Assembly: GCF_016908395.1 (NCBI RefSeq)
Contig: NZ_JAFBDU010000006.1
Location: forward strand, 186,001-250,000
Reading direction: 5' to 3'
Source of the DNA: Metabacillus crassostreae
Lineage (GTDB): Bacteria; Bacillota; Bacilli; Bacillales; Bacillaceae
Length of the DNA stretch: 64,000 nt
The notes under the pieces were generated by a model. The model did not search any database, was not told the origin of the DNA, and worked only from the letters and a program-made list of their open reading frames with translations. Position 1 is the first letter of the stretch; each line of letters begins with the position of its first letter. Position numbers and translations under genes: made by a program. Below, piece after piece: positions 25,926-35,033 of this stretch.

Positions 25926-26592
25926 ATGTTTTCGAAGCTAAATCTAAAATCTGGATACTAACAAATGGATCATGTTGTTCTAACACAATACGCATTCTTT
26001 GTAATAGAAACCTTAGAACTATCAAGGAACAATCTATGGTGGTAAAGACAGAAAAACTTGGTCAGTCAATGGTAAGTTAAATATGATGAATCCATTCTAT
26101 CAAAACTATGGTCATATATCAGCTCTTAGATTAATCGTAAAAATAGATTCTTCAAACATTGTTTCAATGATCTCTTTTACAAAACGATGTACGTTTAAAG
26201 TTGATCAAGAACTAAGAAAGATCCAGTCTAATGATCTAATTGTTTATGATATCGAGCTTTCTGAGTTCATTACAAGAAAGTTAAATGTCTTAAAGCTTCA
26301 AAATGGCTCACCAATATTCACAGAGCATCAAATAGAGCAAATGTACGACCAGTTAAACAAAGCTAACATAACTGATGGAAAGATCAGAGAAAGACATGTA
26401 CAAGCTCTTAAATCTTCAGTAAGCAACATAGGCTCCGTTGAAACACTCAAAAGTAATACTCCCCAAGATACTACTAAGTGTATATTATGTGGTACAGCTG
26501 TTTCACCAAAGGTGAAGGAATACTGTTTATCAAACAAGAAGCGGTTTAATGGAGAAGTGTACTGCTTTGAATATCAAAAGTTGTTTAAATGA
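25926..26592 (+). pseudogene. Broken NERD-domain protein with C-terminal zinc ribbon
   Basis: AGAGGTG and an ATG at 25926 begin a frame that hits TAA at codon 12, then reads MDHVVLTQYAFFVIET, the NERD (nuclease-related domain) core strand. After a frameshift near 26010, NYQGTIYGG, WSVNGK and then NPFYQNYGHISALR follow, the typical NERD order. The last 169 codons from 26083 are intact and end in CILCGTAVSPKVKEYC, a zinc ribbon as in many NERD proteins. The usual N-terminal 40 residues are missing. It is not expected to be active. Confidence 0.75.
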
Positions 26593-26708
26593 GTGTCCAA
26601 GTCTCCTATTGTGGTTCAGATGTGCTAATTTTATCAATGTATTATCCTGTAATTCTAGGTAGTTGCCAAAAACGTATAAAAAACATGATAGAACTCTCTT
26701 TATAAGAT

Positions 26709-26739
26709 AAGAGCCTCTAAAAAATAGAGGTTCTTTTTG
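26709..26739 (+). terminator. Intrinsic terminator before the replicase gene
   Basis: Stem AAGAGCCTCTA with TAGAGGTTCTT, 5-nt loop, then TTTT. Confidence 0.8.
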
Positions 26740-26780
26740 TTTTTATTACTTTTTAATGGATTATGAAAGAACTATAAAAT

Positions 26781-26823
26781 AGTACACACTTTCTACCTAT
26801 TACTTTATAGAAAACTGTGTACT
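26781..26823. repeat. AGTACACA inverted repeat 1, before the replicase
   Basis: AGTACACA and TGTGTACT frame an inner TTCTA/TAGAA pair. It lies five bases before the GGGAGG site of the replicase gene, so it could be an operator or a 5' UTR hairpin controlling the replicase. Related copies are at 29874, 35941, 37349 and 41552. Confidence 0.8.
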
Positions 26824-26839
26824 AAATTGGGAGGATAAT

Positions 26840-29800
26840 ATGGAAACTATACAAGAGCTTTATAATATTGGAGAATCACTACTTTCATTTTTATCAAATA
26901 TACATGGGGAAAATGCTGTTGAGATTAGGTATATTCCTGAGAACATAAAGAATGCCATGTCAATAAGCATAATTATGGATAGTAACAGTCTATATACTAC
27001 AAACAATAAAGGTGAAATTGTTAAGGTGTGTGAAGCAACAACAGAAAATTTTATTAGGCATATTGAAGAGTACTACAGGTTTGCAGGACACACTGCAGTG
27101 TGTTTTACACCAAACTCACCAAATTTTAAGGGGATGGATTCTTGTACAACTACTAATAAACACGTTATTGAAGGTGGAAACATTAATTGTCAGTTTGTTG
27201 ACATTGATGCACCGAAAGATTTAAGACATGATTATCGTTTGGTGAAAGAATGGAAGAAAAAATTGAAAGAAAGAATATTAGCATTTTCTTTAAGACCATC
27301 TTATGTTATCGAGACAAAGAATGGTTACCATGTATATTGGTTATTAGAAAATGGACAACATCATTTATTCAGACACATTCAAATGCAGTTAGTTAAACAT
27401 TTTGATGGTGATAGCAAATGTGTCAACGAATCAAGGTTATTGCGTTTACCTCACTTCTATCATAGAAAAGATCCGAGTGACCCATATGGAGTTAGATTTA
27501 AGATTAAGGAACCAAATAATAGATATATTCAAGAAGATTTGAAAGATTCGTTGCCAGAGTTAGATGTAGAAACAATTCAAAAAGTCTTTAGAAATAGTAT
27601 TGAAGTTGATTATGAAATTAGTAATGCGAAAAGAAGTGATATTTTACCTTTACTAAGTGGAAAGCTTGATCAATACATTACAAAAGAAAACGAGAAAACC
27701 ATTTCAATGCAGTGTTGTATGCCAAGTCACGAAGATAGAAGACCGAGTGCTTGGTTTGATAAGGAGTATATGTGGTATCACTGTGCTGGTTGTGGTAAAC
27801 ACTACTCACTAACAATGCTAGCCACAGAATTTAATTGGAAAGACATTATAGATGCATGGGAAAAGTATGATATTGATTTTGAAATAGAGATTGAGAGAAT
27901 AAAAGATAATGCAATTAAAGTTAGTGATTTATCTGAGCTGGTCCTTAATAGTGATGATACAGACAATGTTAATTTAATAGTAGATAAAGTTGTCAATACT
28001 TTACATAGCTATGGACAGAATGTTTCAACTAAGCATGGAAAATATATCAAAGATACATTGCAAATACTCTATAAAGGAACTAAAGAAAAGCCATATCTAA
28101 TACCATTAGATATGGGCGCTGGTAAGTCTCTAATAATCAAAAGTTACTTAGAAGAAATGCTTAAAGCGAACGAAAGTTTTGGTGCTGTTGTTGCTGTAGG
28201 AAGAATAGAAGATGTTAAGGATTTAGCAAGTTATTTAAACAGTAGTGTTGGTAAAGAAGTAGCTTTCCCTATGTATGGCTTCAGACAAGAAGAGTGTATC
28301 ATTAACACAAAGAGGGGGACAGATTTTAATAAGTGTATAGCTAAACATGGAAAAACATGTCCCTTTAAGCAGGATTGTAGATATTGGACACAAAGTGAAG
28401 AACAACAGAGTTATCCAGTAATCATAATGACTCTAGAAAGACTGTATCTCCAATCTAGTAATTTAGATCAGTTTAACTATTTTTTCTATGGTAAAAATAG
28501 AGTGGAATGTAAGCGTGATTGTCTTATTATTGATGAAAAGCCAAAAATGATCTCTGTAGATAGCATAGATTTGCAAATATTTTATAGGTATACAGAAGAG
28601 ATATTAAATAAATTAAAAAACTTTAATTTTGATGAAAGTCAGCAAGAGTATGAAGAGTTTAAAAAATGTGTGGATTTGGTTGAATCGTTATATGAAGTTA
28701 ACGAATGGAAAGGAAGGGAAATTTTTTATCCAACAGATAAGAGCTTTAAGTTCTCAAAAATCTTTTGGAAAGTATTCTATAGGCTGTACGACTACACTCA
28801 AAATATTTATCAGATGCCAAATATATTAGAAAGTATTATTGTGAATGGTGGCTCTAAAGAGGTACTTAATGAGGAAAGAATTACCCTTACTACAAGTACG
28901 TATAAAGAATATAAGTGTTTTTTAGACTATAAAACCTTTATTTTTGATGGTACTGCTGATATTGAACTAGAATATGAACATAGTAAATTTAATATAATTA
29001 ATTTTGAACCGTTACGCTCATATAAAGGTCTTACCTTCTTTCAATGTGATCTTGTAAAAGGTTCAAAGACAGGTATGAAGGATGTTGATATGTTAAAAGC
29101 ATTTTGTGAGGATGTTATCAGAATACTTAAAGATAATCCTACTGAAATGGTTTTTCTTCCTGTATTTAAAGAAAGTAAATCATATATTGCAGAATACCTT
29201 AAAGAATATCTTGAGTCAGAAAGAGTAGTTATAGCTCACTATGGCTCAACAAGGGGGAGTAACCTCTATAAGGATTGTAGCATTGTAATCTTAGGCGGTA
29301 TTCTACATAAGACAGAAAGCTATTACATAGGGAAAGCAATGGCTTTACAAAAATGTAGAAACATTGAAATTGAAGACATTTCTTGCTCAAACTACAGCAG
29401 TGTAAGAAGGTTTGATGATTCAAGTATTGAGGTAGTTAAAATGCTTGACATGCTTGTTGATTATTCACAAGAAATTAAGCGGAGTAAACAAAGGGATAAT
29501 TCTAAGGATGTTGAGGGTCAAGTGTATGTGTTTCATAAGGACAAAATTTTATTAGATATGATCAACTTAAAGTTTCCTAAGAGTAAGGTGGAGAAATGGA
29601 TTCCTCAGAATATGTTAGAACACAATGTTAATAGTAAAACTAACAAAAAAAATGTTCAGGCATTTTTAATATATATCAAGGAAAATTCTAATAGGGATGA
29701 AATTAAATATACTGAGTTTAGAAAGGCATTAGGTATGACATCACAGGCTTTTTCTAATTTAGTGAGAAAAAATGTTGAAGTTAAAGCAATTTTGAATGTA

Positions 29801-29866
29801 CAAGGCTATGAGATTCGGGTTGATGAAAAGAATAAAAGAGAAAAGATATTTGTTAAATTTCGATAG
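26840..29866 (+). CDS. Primase-zinc finger-helicase replication protein of the island
   Basis: A 1008-residue protein with several domains in one chain. Residues of about 95-215 look like an archaeo-eukaryotic-type primase core: CQFVDIDAP acidic pair, RPSYVIETKNGYHVYW, NESRLLRLPHF. Residues of about 285-325 form a DnaG-like CHC2 zinc finger (CCMPSHEDRRPS, YHCAGCGKH). From about 420 a superfamily-2-like helicase begins: Walker A-like DMGAGKS, Walker B-like LIIDEKP, later a motif VI-like HYGSTRGSN. The last 70 residues resemble a winged helix. GGGAGG precedes the ATG. It probably primes and unwinds the island origin when excised. AGTACACA repeats flank the gene on both sides. Confidence 0.82.
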   Translation: METIQELYNIGESLLSFLSNIHGENAVEIRYIPENIKNAMSISIIMDSNSLYTTNNKGEIVKVCEATTENFIRHIEEYYRFAGHTAVCFTPNSPNFKGMDSCTTTNKHVIEGGNINCQFVDIDAPKDLRHDYRLVKEWKKKLKERILAFSLRPSYVIETKNGYHVYWLLENGQHHLFRHIQMQLVKHFDGDSKCVNESRLLRLPHFYHRKDPSDPYGVRFKIKEPNNRYIQEDLKDSLPELDVETIQKVFRNSIEVDYEISNAKRSDILPLLSGKLDQYITKENEKTISMQCCMPSHEDRRPSAWFDKEYMWYHCAGCGKHYSLTMLATEFNWKDIIDAWEKYDIDFEIEIERIKDNAIKVSDLSELVLNSDDTDNVNLIVDKVVNTLHSYGQNVSTKHGKYIKDTLQILYKGTKEKPYLIPLDMGAGKSLIIKSYLEEMLKANESFGAVVAVGRIEDVKDLASYLNSSVGKEVAFPMYGFRQEECIINTKRGTDFNKCIAKHGKTCPFKQDCRYWTQSEEQQSYPVIIMTLERLYLQSSNLDQFNYFFYGKNRVECKRDCLIIDEKPKMISVDSIDLQIFYRYTEEILNKLKNFNFDESQQEYEEFKKCVDLVESLYEVNEWKGREIFYPTDKSFKFSKIFWKVFYRLYDYTQNIYQMPNILESIIVNGGSKEVLNEERITLTTSTYKEYKCFLDYKTFIFDGTADIELEYEHSKFNIINFEPLRSYKGLTFFQCDLVKGSKTGMKDVDMLKAFCEDVIRILKDNPTEMVFLPVFKESKSYIAEYLKEYLESERVVIAHYGSTRGSNLYKDCSIVILGGILHKTESYYIGKAMALQKCRNIEIEDISCSNYSSVRRFDDSSIEVVKMLDMLVDYSQEIKRSKQRDNSKDVEGQVYVFHKDKILLDMINLKFPKSKVEKWIPQNMLEHNVNSKTNKKNVQAFLIYIKENSNRDEIKYTEFRKALGMTSQAFSNLVRKNVEVKAILNVQGYEIRVDEKNKREKIFVKFR

Positions 29867-29873
29867 TACAAAC

Positions 29874-29921
29874 AATAGTACACAGTTTCCTATTAAGTAA
29901 TAAGTAGAGCTATGTACTATT
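29874..29921. repeat. AGTACACA inverted repeat 2, after the replicase
   Basis: AATAGTACACAG pairs with CTATGTACTATT; the centre keeps the TTCCTATTAAGTAATA block seen in the other copies. It starts eight bases after the replicase stop. Confidence 0.75.
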
Positions 29922-29930
29922 TTATTGATG

Positions 29931-30343
29931 TCAAATAAAGTACTACTATAAAATTATTGATTGTCATAGAATTGATCTAATTATTAAAAAAAGTTTATAT
30001 CAATGAGAATGCTGTATATTCAGGTGTTTTTTACCGTATATGATACTATTAATATAAACGCTAAATAAAGTACTGTTTTTTATTGATATTGTATTTAATG
30101 TATGTTAGAATTTAAAGTTTTATTTTTGTTTTTGTTGTGGTATGTTAGATAAATGAACTACATAAGTGTGTTCATTTATATATAATAGTTGGAAACTATC
30201 AAAATCAAATTACAGAAATAGAAATGGTAGGGTAAACAATGATATTAAATATTCAACAACCAATAAACGGAATAATGAAACTGAAAGAAGAAGGGTGACT
30301 TTTGACTGTCACCCTTCTTTTTTTATTGTAGTACTTTATTTAG
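29931..30343. repeat. AAATAAAGTACT repeats, candidate origin region
   Basis: The block AAATAAAGTACT occurs at 29933-29944 and 30063-30074, and inverted at 30330-30341 (AGTACTTTATTT), in a very AT-rich, gene-free stretch of about 500 bases between the replicase and the next gene. Spaced repeats plus AT-rich DNA beside a replicase are what a replication origin looks like, but there are only three copies. A terminator at 30288 lies inside. Confidence 0.5.
30288..30326 (+). terminator. Intrinsic terminator
   Basis: Stem AAGAAGGGTGAC with GTCACCCTTCTT, 8-nt loop, then a long T run. It may end the replicase transcript. Confidence 0.88.
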
Positions 30344-30410
30344 CTTTTAAGGGAGGTGGGAAAACAAAAAACATATTAACGATTCATTAATAATTAGGGA
30401 GGTGAATTGG

Positions 30411-30866
30411 TTGTTTGATATGTCTAAAGAAAAACACAGAAAAAAGTGGACGGAGAAAGAATTACAGTTTTTAGTTAATCACTGGTTAGAACTATCTGAT
30501 GATGTAATATCGATGGAACTCAATAGATCGAAAGGAGGTGTAGCTTCCAAAAGAAATGAATTAGGTTTGTTTAGACAAGCTCAAAAGAGCCAATGGCAAG
30601 AGTGGGAGGAGGATTTTCTAGTTAGAAACTTCTACTTACTTGGTCAGGAAGCTATTTGTGATGTATTAAAACCTAGAAAATGGGAAACGATTAGAGCTTA
30701 TGCAACTAAGCAACTAGGGTTAAGGAGAAAGAACAGACTCTATAAACATCAAATTGAGGGTAAACGTAAGTGTAAAGAGTGTGAAAAACTTTTAGAAGAA
30801 ACTACAACAAATTTTTATAAAGATGGAAATAGTTTTAGAACATTGTGTATACCATGTGGTATGTCA
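30411..30866 (+). pseudogene. SANT/zinc/nuclease protein, 5' part (cut by IS3)
   Basis: The frame starts at TTG 30411, eight bases after GGGAGG, and runs to the IS3 insertion. It encodes two tandem Myb/SANT-like helix-turn-helix units (KWTEKELQFLVNHW, with VASKRNELGL; EWEEDFLVRNFYLLG, with ATKQLGLRR) and the first zinc knuckle (CKEC and CIPC). The same frame resumes after the insertion at 32064. Before disruption the protein would have been about 365 residues. The mix of DNA-binding repeats, zinc fingers and a nuclease resembles homing or phage-encoded endonucleases. Confidence 0.75.
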
Positions 30867-30874
30867 ACACTAAA

Positions 30875-31669
30875 CTAGACAACTTTTTTAAGGTGTTCAA
30901 GTTTGTAATCGATCGGACTTACATAACCAAGTGTTCCATGAATTCGTATGTGATTAAACCAGTGGACATAGTCATGTAATTCCCTTGTTAATTCTTCTAA
31001 ACTATCAAAATGTTTCCCTTGAACAAACTCTGTTTTGATGATTTTAAACGTCGCTTCAGCTACGGCATTGTCATATGGGCAACCCTTCATACTTAAAGAT
31101 CGTTGAATGTTAAACGTCTTTAAAGCATCGTCTATTAGCTTATTTTTAAACTCATTTCCACGATCCGTATGAAAAAGTTGAATTTTACGAAGGTCGACTT
31201 TAATGGAGGCGAATGCACGATAGACGAGTAACGCATCTTTCTTTGGACCTGTACTAAACCCTACGATTTCTCGATTAAAGAGATCGACAAATACACATAC
31301 GTAATGCCATTTTTTATTGACTCTTACGTATGTCAAATCGCTTACGACCACTGTCATTTCTTCTCTCTGGTTGAACTCGCGGTTTAGTTCATTCTTCTGT
31401 TCGGATTCATTACATGATTTTGTATGCGGCTTAAATTGAGCTATGGTATACGTAGATACAAGACCCTGTTCTTGCATAATACGTCCAATTCGTCTTCTAG
31501 ATACGATGAGACCGCGCTTTTTTAATTCTACTTTGATTTTGCGTGTCCCATAATTTTGACGACTCGCATAGAAAATGTCGATCACATCTGAGGTCATGTC
31601 ATCCTCTGTTGCTCTTTCTTTCGCTTCAAAATAGTAAGTGCTTCTTGGGATTTGTAGGACTTTACACAT
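30875..31669 (-). CDS. IS3-family transposase OrfB (DDE integrase domain)
   Basis: A 264-residue frame counted from an internal ATG; the real product is probably an OrfAB fusion made by -1 frameshifting. The HTH_21 region comes first (YGTRKIKVELKKRGL), then the rve core with the DDE triad: D in VVSDLTYVRV, D in LFHTDRGNEF, E in NAVAEATFK. The C-terminal YVHWFNHIRIHGTLGYVSP is the usual IS3 ending. It interrupts the SANT/nuclease gene of the island. Confidence 0.93.
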   Translation of the reverse strand: MCKVLQIPRSTYYFEAKERATEDDMTSDVIDIFYASRQNYGTRKIKVELKKRGLIVSRRRIGRIMQEQGLVSTYTIAQFKPHTKSCNESEQKNELNREFNQREEMTVVVSDLTYVRVNKKWHYVCVFVDLFNREIVGFSTGPKKDALLVYRAFASIKVDLRKIQLFHTDRGNEFKNKLIDDALKTFNIQRSLSMKGCPYDNAVAEATFKIIKTEFVQGKHFDSLEELTRELHDYVHWFNHIRIHGTLGYVSPIDYKLEHLKKVV

Positions 31670-31710
31670 TGCTGATATCGAGTATTTATGTTGATTATTC
31701 TTGATAACAT

Positions 31711-31995
31711 TTACTTTCGTCCTAGTATCAGCGCGGCTTGCTTTAAAATGTCGTTTTCCATTTCGAGTTGCTTATTTCTCTTTCGGAGTTCGATCAGTTC
31801 CTTTTGTTCATCTGTTACATTGTCTTTTTCCTTAAAAGAACCAGAGTTCTGACTCTGACCCACCCACTTATCTAAAGAAGAAGGAGTTAGGTCATACTCA
31901 CGAATAATCTCTTTTCTTGGTTTCCCATTTTGGTACAGCTGCACGATCTGTTGTTTGAACTCTTCAGTAAATGTACGGCGTTCTCTTTTGGTCAT
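31711..31995 (-). CDS. IS3-family transposase OrfA
   Basis: A 94-residue HTH protein; the ATG at 31995 has GAGGAG seven bases upstream. The HTH_Tnp_1 pattern is clear (RRTFTEEFKQQIVQLYQNG, DLTPSSLDKWV), followed by a leucine zipper (ELRKRNKQLEMENDILKQA) used for multimer formation. Its 3' end approaches the frame of orfB, as expected for frameshift control. Confidence 0.93.
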   Translation of the reverse strand: MTKRERRTFTEEFKQQIVQLYQNGKPRKEIIREYDLTPSSLDKWVGQSQNSGSFKEKDNVTDEQKELIELRKRNKQLEMENDILKQAALILGRK

Positions 31996-32063
31996 GTAGA
32001 TTCTCCTCAAATGTATTATCTGTAGTCTACTTGACCTTAAAAATTCTGTCCAACTAAGTGTAG

Positions 32064-32708
32064 CCTATCCAATGTTATAAAAATGATCAAGAAAAAAAGG
32101 CTAGAGAATCTGGAGTGTTTACTAAGAAGTTTGTGAGAGAGATGTATGGTTTAGGAATAAAATTCTGCGGTAAGTGTAAAAAATGGAAAGCTATTCGACT
32201 TTTTAGAAATAATTTTAATGATATGACTCAACTACATAGGTGGTGTGAAGAGTGTGAGAAAGAATACCTTCATGTTTATAACTTGAGAAAAAAATATGGT
32301 GAAAATTTCAAAAAGTTATATTTTAGAGACAAAGAACGTTTGTTTGATTTGAAAGGAGTTAAGTGGGATTCAATTGATGAAAAGAATATCACAAATTGGA
32401 TGATTAAAAATAAAGTTGCTTACGGAAAAGGACCACCATATAAAAAGTTGTTTAGTGAAGAGCGAGATAAAAGAAGAAAGTTTGATTGGATAGTGTGGAT
32501 AAATGGTGAAAAATATTATGTTGAATATTTTGGTTTATGGGATATCACTAGCACATATCCACCACATCTCAAATATTTAAAAAAAGCTAAAAAGAAGATA
32601 AAGAAAATGTTTATGCATAAAGATAATTACAATTTTGTGATTATTTTCCCTATAGATTTACAAACAAAGAAATTAGAAGAGATATTTTCTAGTCAAGGTA
32701 GACTGTGA
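32064..32708 (+). pseudogene. SANT/zinc/nuclease protein, 3' part (after IS3)
   Basis: In frame with the 5' part; a later GTG at 32115 might allow a fragment to be made. It contains the rest of the first zinc knuckle (QCYKND), a second one (CGKCKKW with CEEC) and a C-terminal PD-(D/E)XK-like nuclease core: FDWIVWINGEKYYVEYFG followed by a lysine-rich helix and NFVIIFPID. Separated from its DNA-binding half, it is unlikely to work. Confidence 0.7.
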
Positions 32709-32800
32709 TAGTTCTATTGAATGTCATAGGAATATAAATGAAAGAAGAGTTTTATTTAGAGTATACAAATTCTTTATAAAGACTGTTTAGGGGACAATTT

Positions 32801-33073
32801 ATGGGTTTTTATCGCTTTATTATCTATTTACAAATAGCTGATAGAAACCATACTGTAGTAGTAACTGCAATGACAGTATTTGAATTGATTTTTCGAATAC
32901 TATGCCCATTACAAGACTATTCATATGATTTCCCTATATATTTAGTATGTGTGTCTATATTAAATACTAAATTAAGAATAGATCTTATTTCTACCCGTAA
33001 ATCAGATTATGATGTTTTTCTACTTAATCTGATATATTGTATTTATATATGTATAGATATTTATGGTTCTTGA
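32801..33073 (+). CDS. Hypothetical 90-residue hydrophobic protein
   Basis: An open frame with AGGGG eight bases before the ATG. The product is hydrophobic in three stretches and rich in I, Y and C, with no recognised motif. Between the broken nuclease and the two-TM protein gene. It may be spurious; codon make-up is AT-driven and there is no supporting neighbour. Confidence 0.3.
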   Translation: MGFYRFIIYLQIADRNHTVVVTAMTVFELIFRILCPLQDYSYDFPIYLVCVSILNTKLRIDLISTRKSDYDVFLLNLIYCIYICIDIYGS

Positions 33074-33162
33074 TACCTAAATTGTTATATATTAATTAAG
33101 ATAACCATTGAAGAAAGATATTTTTTCTTTTTGTCGAAATAAGTAATTTTAAGGAGCGTAAA

Positions 33163-33750
33163 ATGGATAAATACTTAAAAAGAATTATCTCTTCAGCACT
33201 GATAATATCTCTTACAGTACCAGTGTTAATTAATATTCTGATGTATTTTATCCATATGCCATTGCCTGTTGCGGGTGATAAAAAAACTTGGATTAGTACA
33301 TTAGGTTCCTTTTGGGGAGCAATTATTGGTGGTCTGATTTCAGGTGCATTAACTCTCTATGGAGTAAGAGCAACCATTAAATCAACACAAGATGACAAAA
33401 AAGAAGAAAAAAGATTTGAAATAACAAAGGAAAGGATAAAAGAATTATATCAACCCGCCGATTTGATAAATTCTAGTTTTCACAAAAATTATGGGGAACA
33501 TGGTTTTCAAGATTTGAGCGACGAGGAGAAGAATAGGTTTATGGAAACCTTAGAAAATAACATAATCTATGGTGATGAGAAGTTATACAAACTTTTTTAT
33601 GAACTAAAAGAGTTTAATGAACAAGCAGCTGACTTTCCAGAATATGAATTAGAAGCTAACAATAGATACATCGAAATTGCAATTTTAATCCACAAAGATC
33701 TAGCATTTCTAAGAGAAAATATATATTTGCCTAAGATAAACAGCAATTAA
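33163..33750 (+). CDS. Two-TM protein with a cytoplasmic helical domain
   Basis: A 195-residue protein; AAGGAG lies seven bases before the ATG. Two TM segments at about residues 8-30 and 45-70, the second glycine-rich (GAIIGGLISGALTLYGV), are followed by a charged helical domain of about 120 residues. This layout resembles small membrane proteins that serve as effectors or anchors in defence and phage regions, but no family is recognised. A candidate small RNA follows. Confidence 0.7.
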   Translation: MDKYLKRIISSALIISLTVPVLINILMYFIHMPLPVAGDKKTWISTLGSFWGAIIGGLISGALTLYGVRATIKSTQDDKKEEKRFEITKERIKELYQPADLINSSFHKNYGEHGFQDLSDEEKNRFMETLENNIIYGDEKLYKLFYELKEFNEQAADFPEYELEANNRYIEIAILIHKDLAFLRENIYLPKINSN

Positions 33751-33989
33751 TATCATAATGTAGCTGAAGCTCTTCACTATGAATTGAAAAATCTCCATCT
33801 CATTCTTCTGAAAACTGAAATTTTACTATCTTGTCCTTTTATCTCATATCGTGTCTTTTTTATTTGTGGTGTTTATGTTAACTAAGTACGATAAAAGTAC
33901 GATAACAAAACAACAGGTCAATTTATTGCTCAGTACAAGAAATAAAGGGAATGTTCTTCATCAATCGTGGTATCTAGAAAGACAATTGA

Positions 33990-34019
33990 TTGCTAAAATG
34001 TGTAAAAGCGTCGTATAAT
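33990..34019 (+). promoter_or_regulatory. Promoter of island RNA copy A
   Basis: TTGCTA, 18 bases, TATAAT, immediately before the conserved hairpin region. The TATAAT is conserved in the other two copies. Confidence 0.65.
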
Positions 34020-34025
34020 TGTCTT

Positions 34026-34168
34026 AATCATTAGTATATGATGGTACTAGTGGAAGTAACTCACACAAACTTTAGGCGGTAAGGGTGAGTTACTTTTTTA
34101 TCAATTAAAGTAACCATTAGAGTGGTTAATAAAGAGAGAGGCAAGATTAAGTTCTTGTCTCTCTCTTT
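34026..34168 (+). ncRNA. Candidate structured RNA, copy A
   Basis: After the promoter come three hairpins: a perfect 11-bp stem AAGTAACTCAC/GTGAGTTACTT (34054-34095) followed by TTTT, a small TAACCA/TGGTTA hairpin, and a 16-bp stem AAAGAGAGAGGCAAGA with TCTTGTCTCTCTCTTT (34131-34168). There is no open frame of use. Similar sequence occurs at 36097 and 41685 between other cargo genes. Two terminator-like hairpins suggest a short and a long transcript. Not a family I recognise. Confidence 0.6.
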
Positions 34169-34218
34169 GTATTGTAATTTATCAAGATACACCAGTATGC
34201 TATGTTTAAATTATTGCA

Positions 34219-34878
34219 TTAACTGTAAGTTTTAGTTTTCATTTGTTGCTCTTGCCATTTTACAATGTTGCTATTTACCCAATGAATGTCTTTACATTCT
34301 ATTTGCCATTTATCAGCTTGTAATAGTGCGTCTTTAGTAAAACTACTTGTAGTGATAAACATCGCTAATGGACAATTATGATTACGCTTGGCTGAATTTA
34401 ATTCTCTAATTTCTTTAACGGTGATTCTATTGCCAGAAGCAATATAATGCTTTATCTGTATTGCTTCATTTGCTTTGTGATGTTTGTTATATACTACGAG
34501 ATCTACCCCACCATCAGCACCCTCTGTTGTTTCACTAGCTTTAAAACCCTTTGATTTGAAGTAAAGATAACAAAGACGTTCAAATTCTCTCCAAGAAAGG
34601 TCTTCTAACTTAGATTTGATAATTACGTTATCAGATCGTAACATGTTTCTTTGTTTAGCAGAACTAAGCTTTTGTTTATTCTTACTATGTGACTTTGATG
34701 TATTTTTCTTTGGTAAAGCTATGAAAACAAGTCTTTCAATTATTGGAACAGTTATTAAAATAGCAAAAAGTATGTAAATATTAGTGCTTTTCAGCCCAAA
34801 CCAATATATCGCTAGAGTAGAAATTAAATAAAAACCTGCAATAATATTCGATAATGATTTTCTTTCCTTAGTATTCAT
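34219..34878 (-). CDS. Membrane-anchored Mrr-type restriction endonuclease
   Basis: A 219-residue protein; the second ATG (34878) is used because GGAGG stands five bases before it. Two TM helices (about residues 10-27 and 33-52) and a K/S-rich linker lead to a Mrr_cat PD-(D/E)XK domain (about residues 95-210): FERLCYLYFKSKGF, then GADGGVDLVV and EAIQIKHY carrying the D and QxK catalytic residues. Such proteins cut foreign or modified DNA and are common in Bacilli. It may act on DNA entering at the membrane. Confidence 0.88.
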   Translation of the reverse strand: MNTKERKSLSNIIAGFYLISTLAIYWFGLKSTNIYILFAILITVPIIERLVFIALPKKNTSKSHSKNKQKLSSAKQRNMLRSDNVIIKSKLEDLSWREFERLCYLYFKSKGFKASETTEGADGGVDLVVYNKHHKANEAIQIKHYIASGNRITVKEIRELNSAKRNHNCPLAMFITTSSFTKDALLQADKWQIECKDIHWVNSNIVKWQEQQMKTKTYS

Positions 34879-35033
34879 TTTTTCCTCCATTAAATTGTAA
34901 TGACTTCACTTCTTGCTGTAATTCCTGAGATTTCCATAACAACTATCTTTAATTGTGTGGTATTATTTTCCTAGTATATCAAAGGTAATATAATAGGTAC
35001 ATATGCTAATATTTTTTATAGGGAGTAGTAGTA

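Larger units (their letters stand above)
30867..32061 (-). mobile_element. IS3-family insertion sequence, 1195 bp
   Basis: The ends form imperfect inverted repeats: ACACTAAACTAGACAAC at the left and, reversed, ACACTTAGTTGGACAGA at the right, both continuing to TTTTTAAGG. It holds orfA and orfB in the usual arrangement for a programmed -1 frameshift. No target duplication is obvious, so the exact ends may be off by a few bases. Both open frames are intact, so it may still be active. Confidence 0.88.

Noticed and set aside
30166-30390. 74-codon open frame before the SANT/nuclease gene
   Set aside because: It runs through a clear terminator hairpin and has no ribosome binding site.
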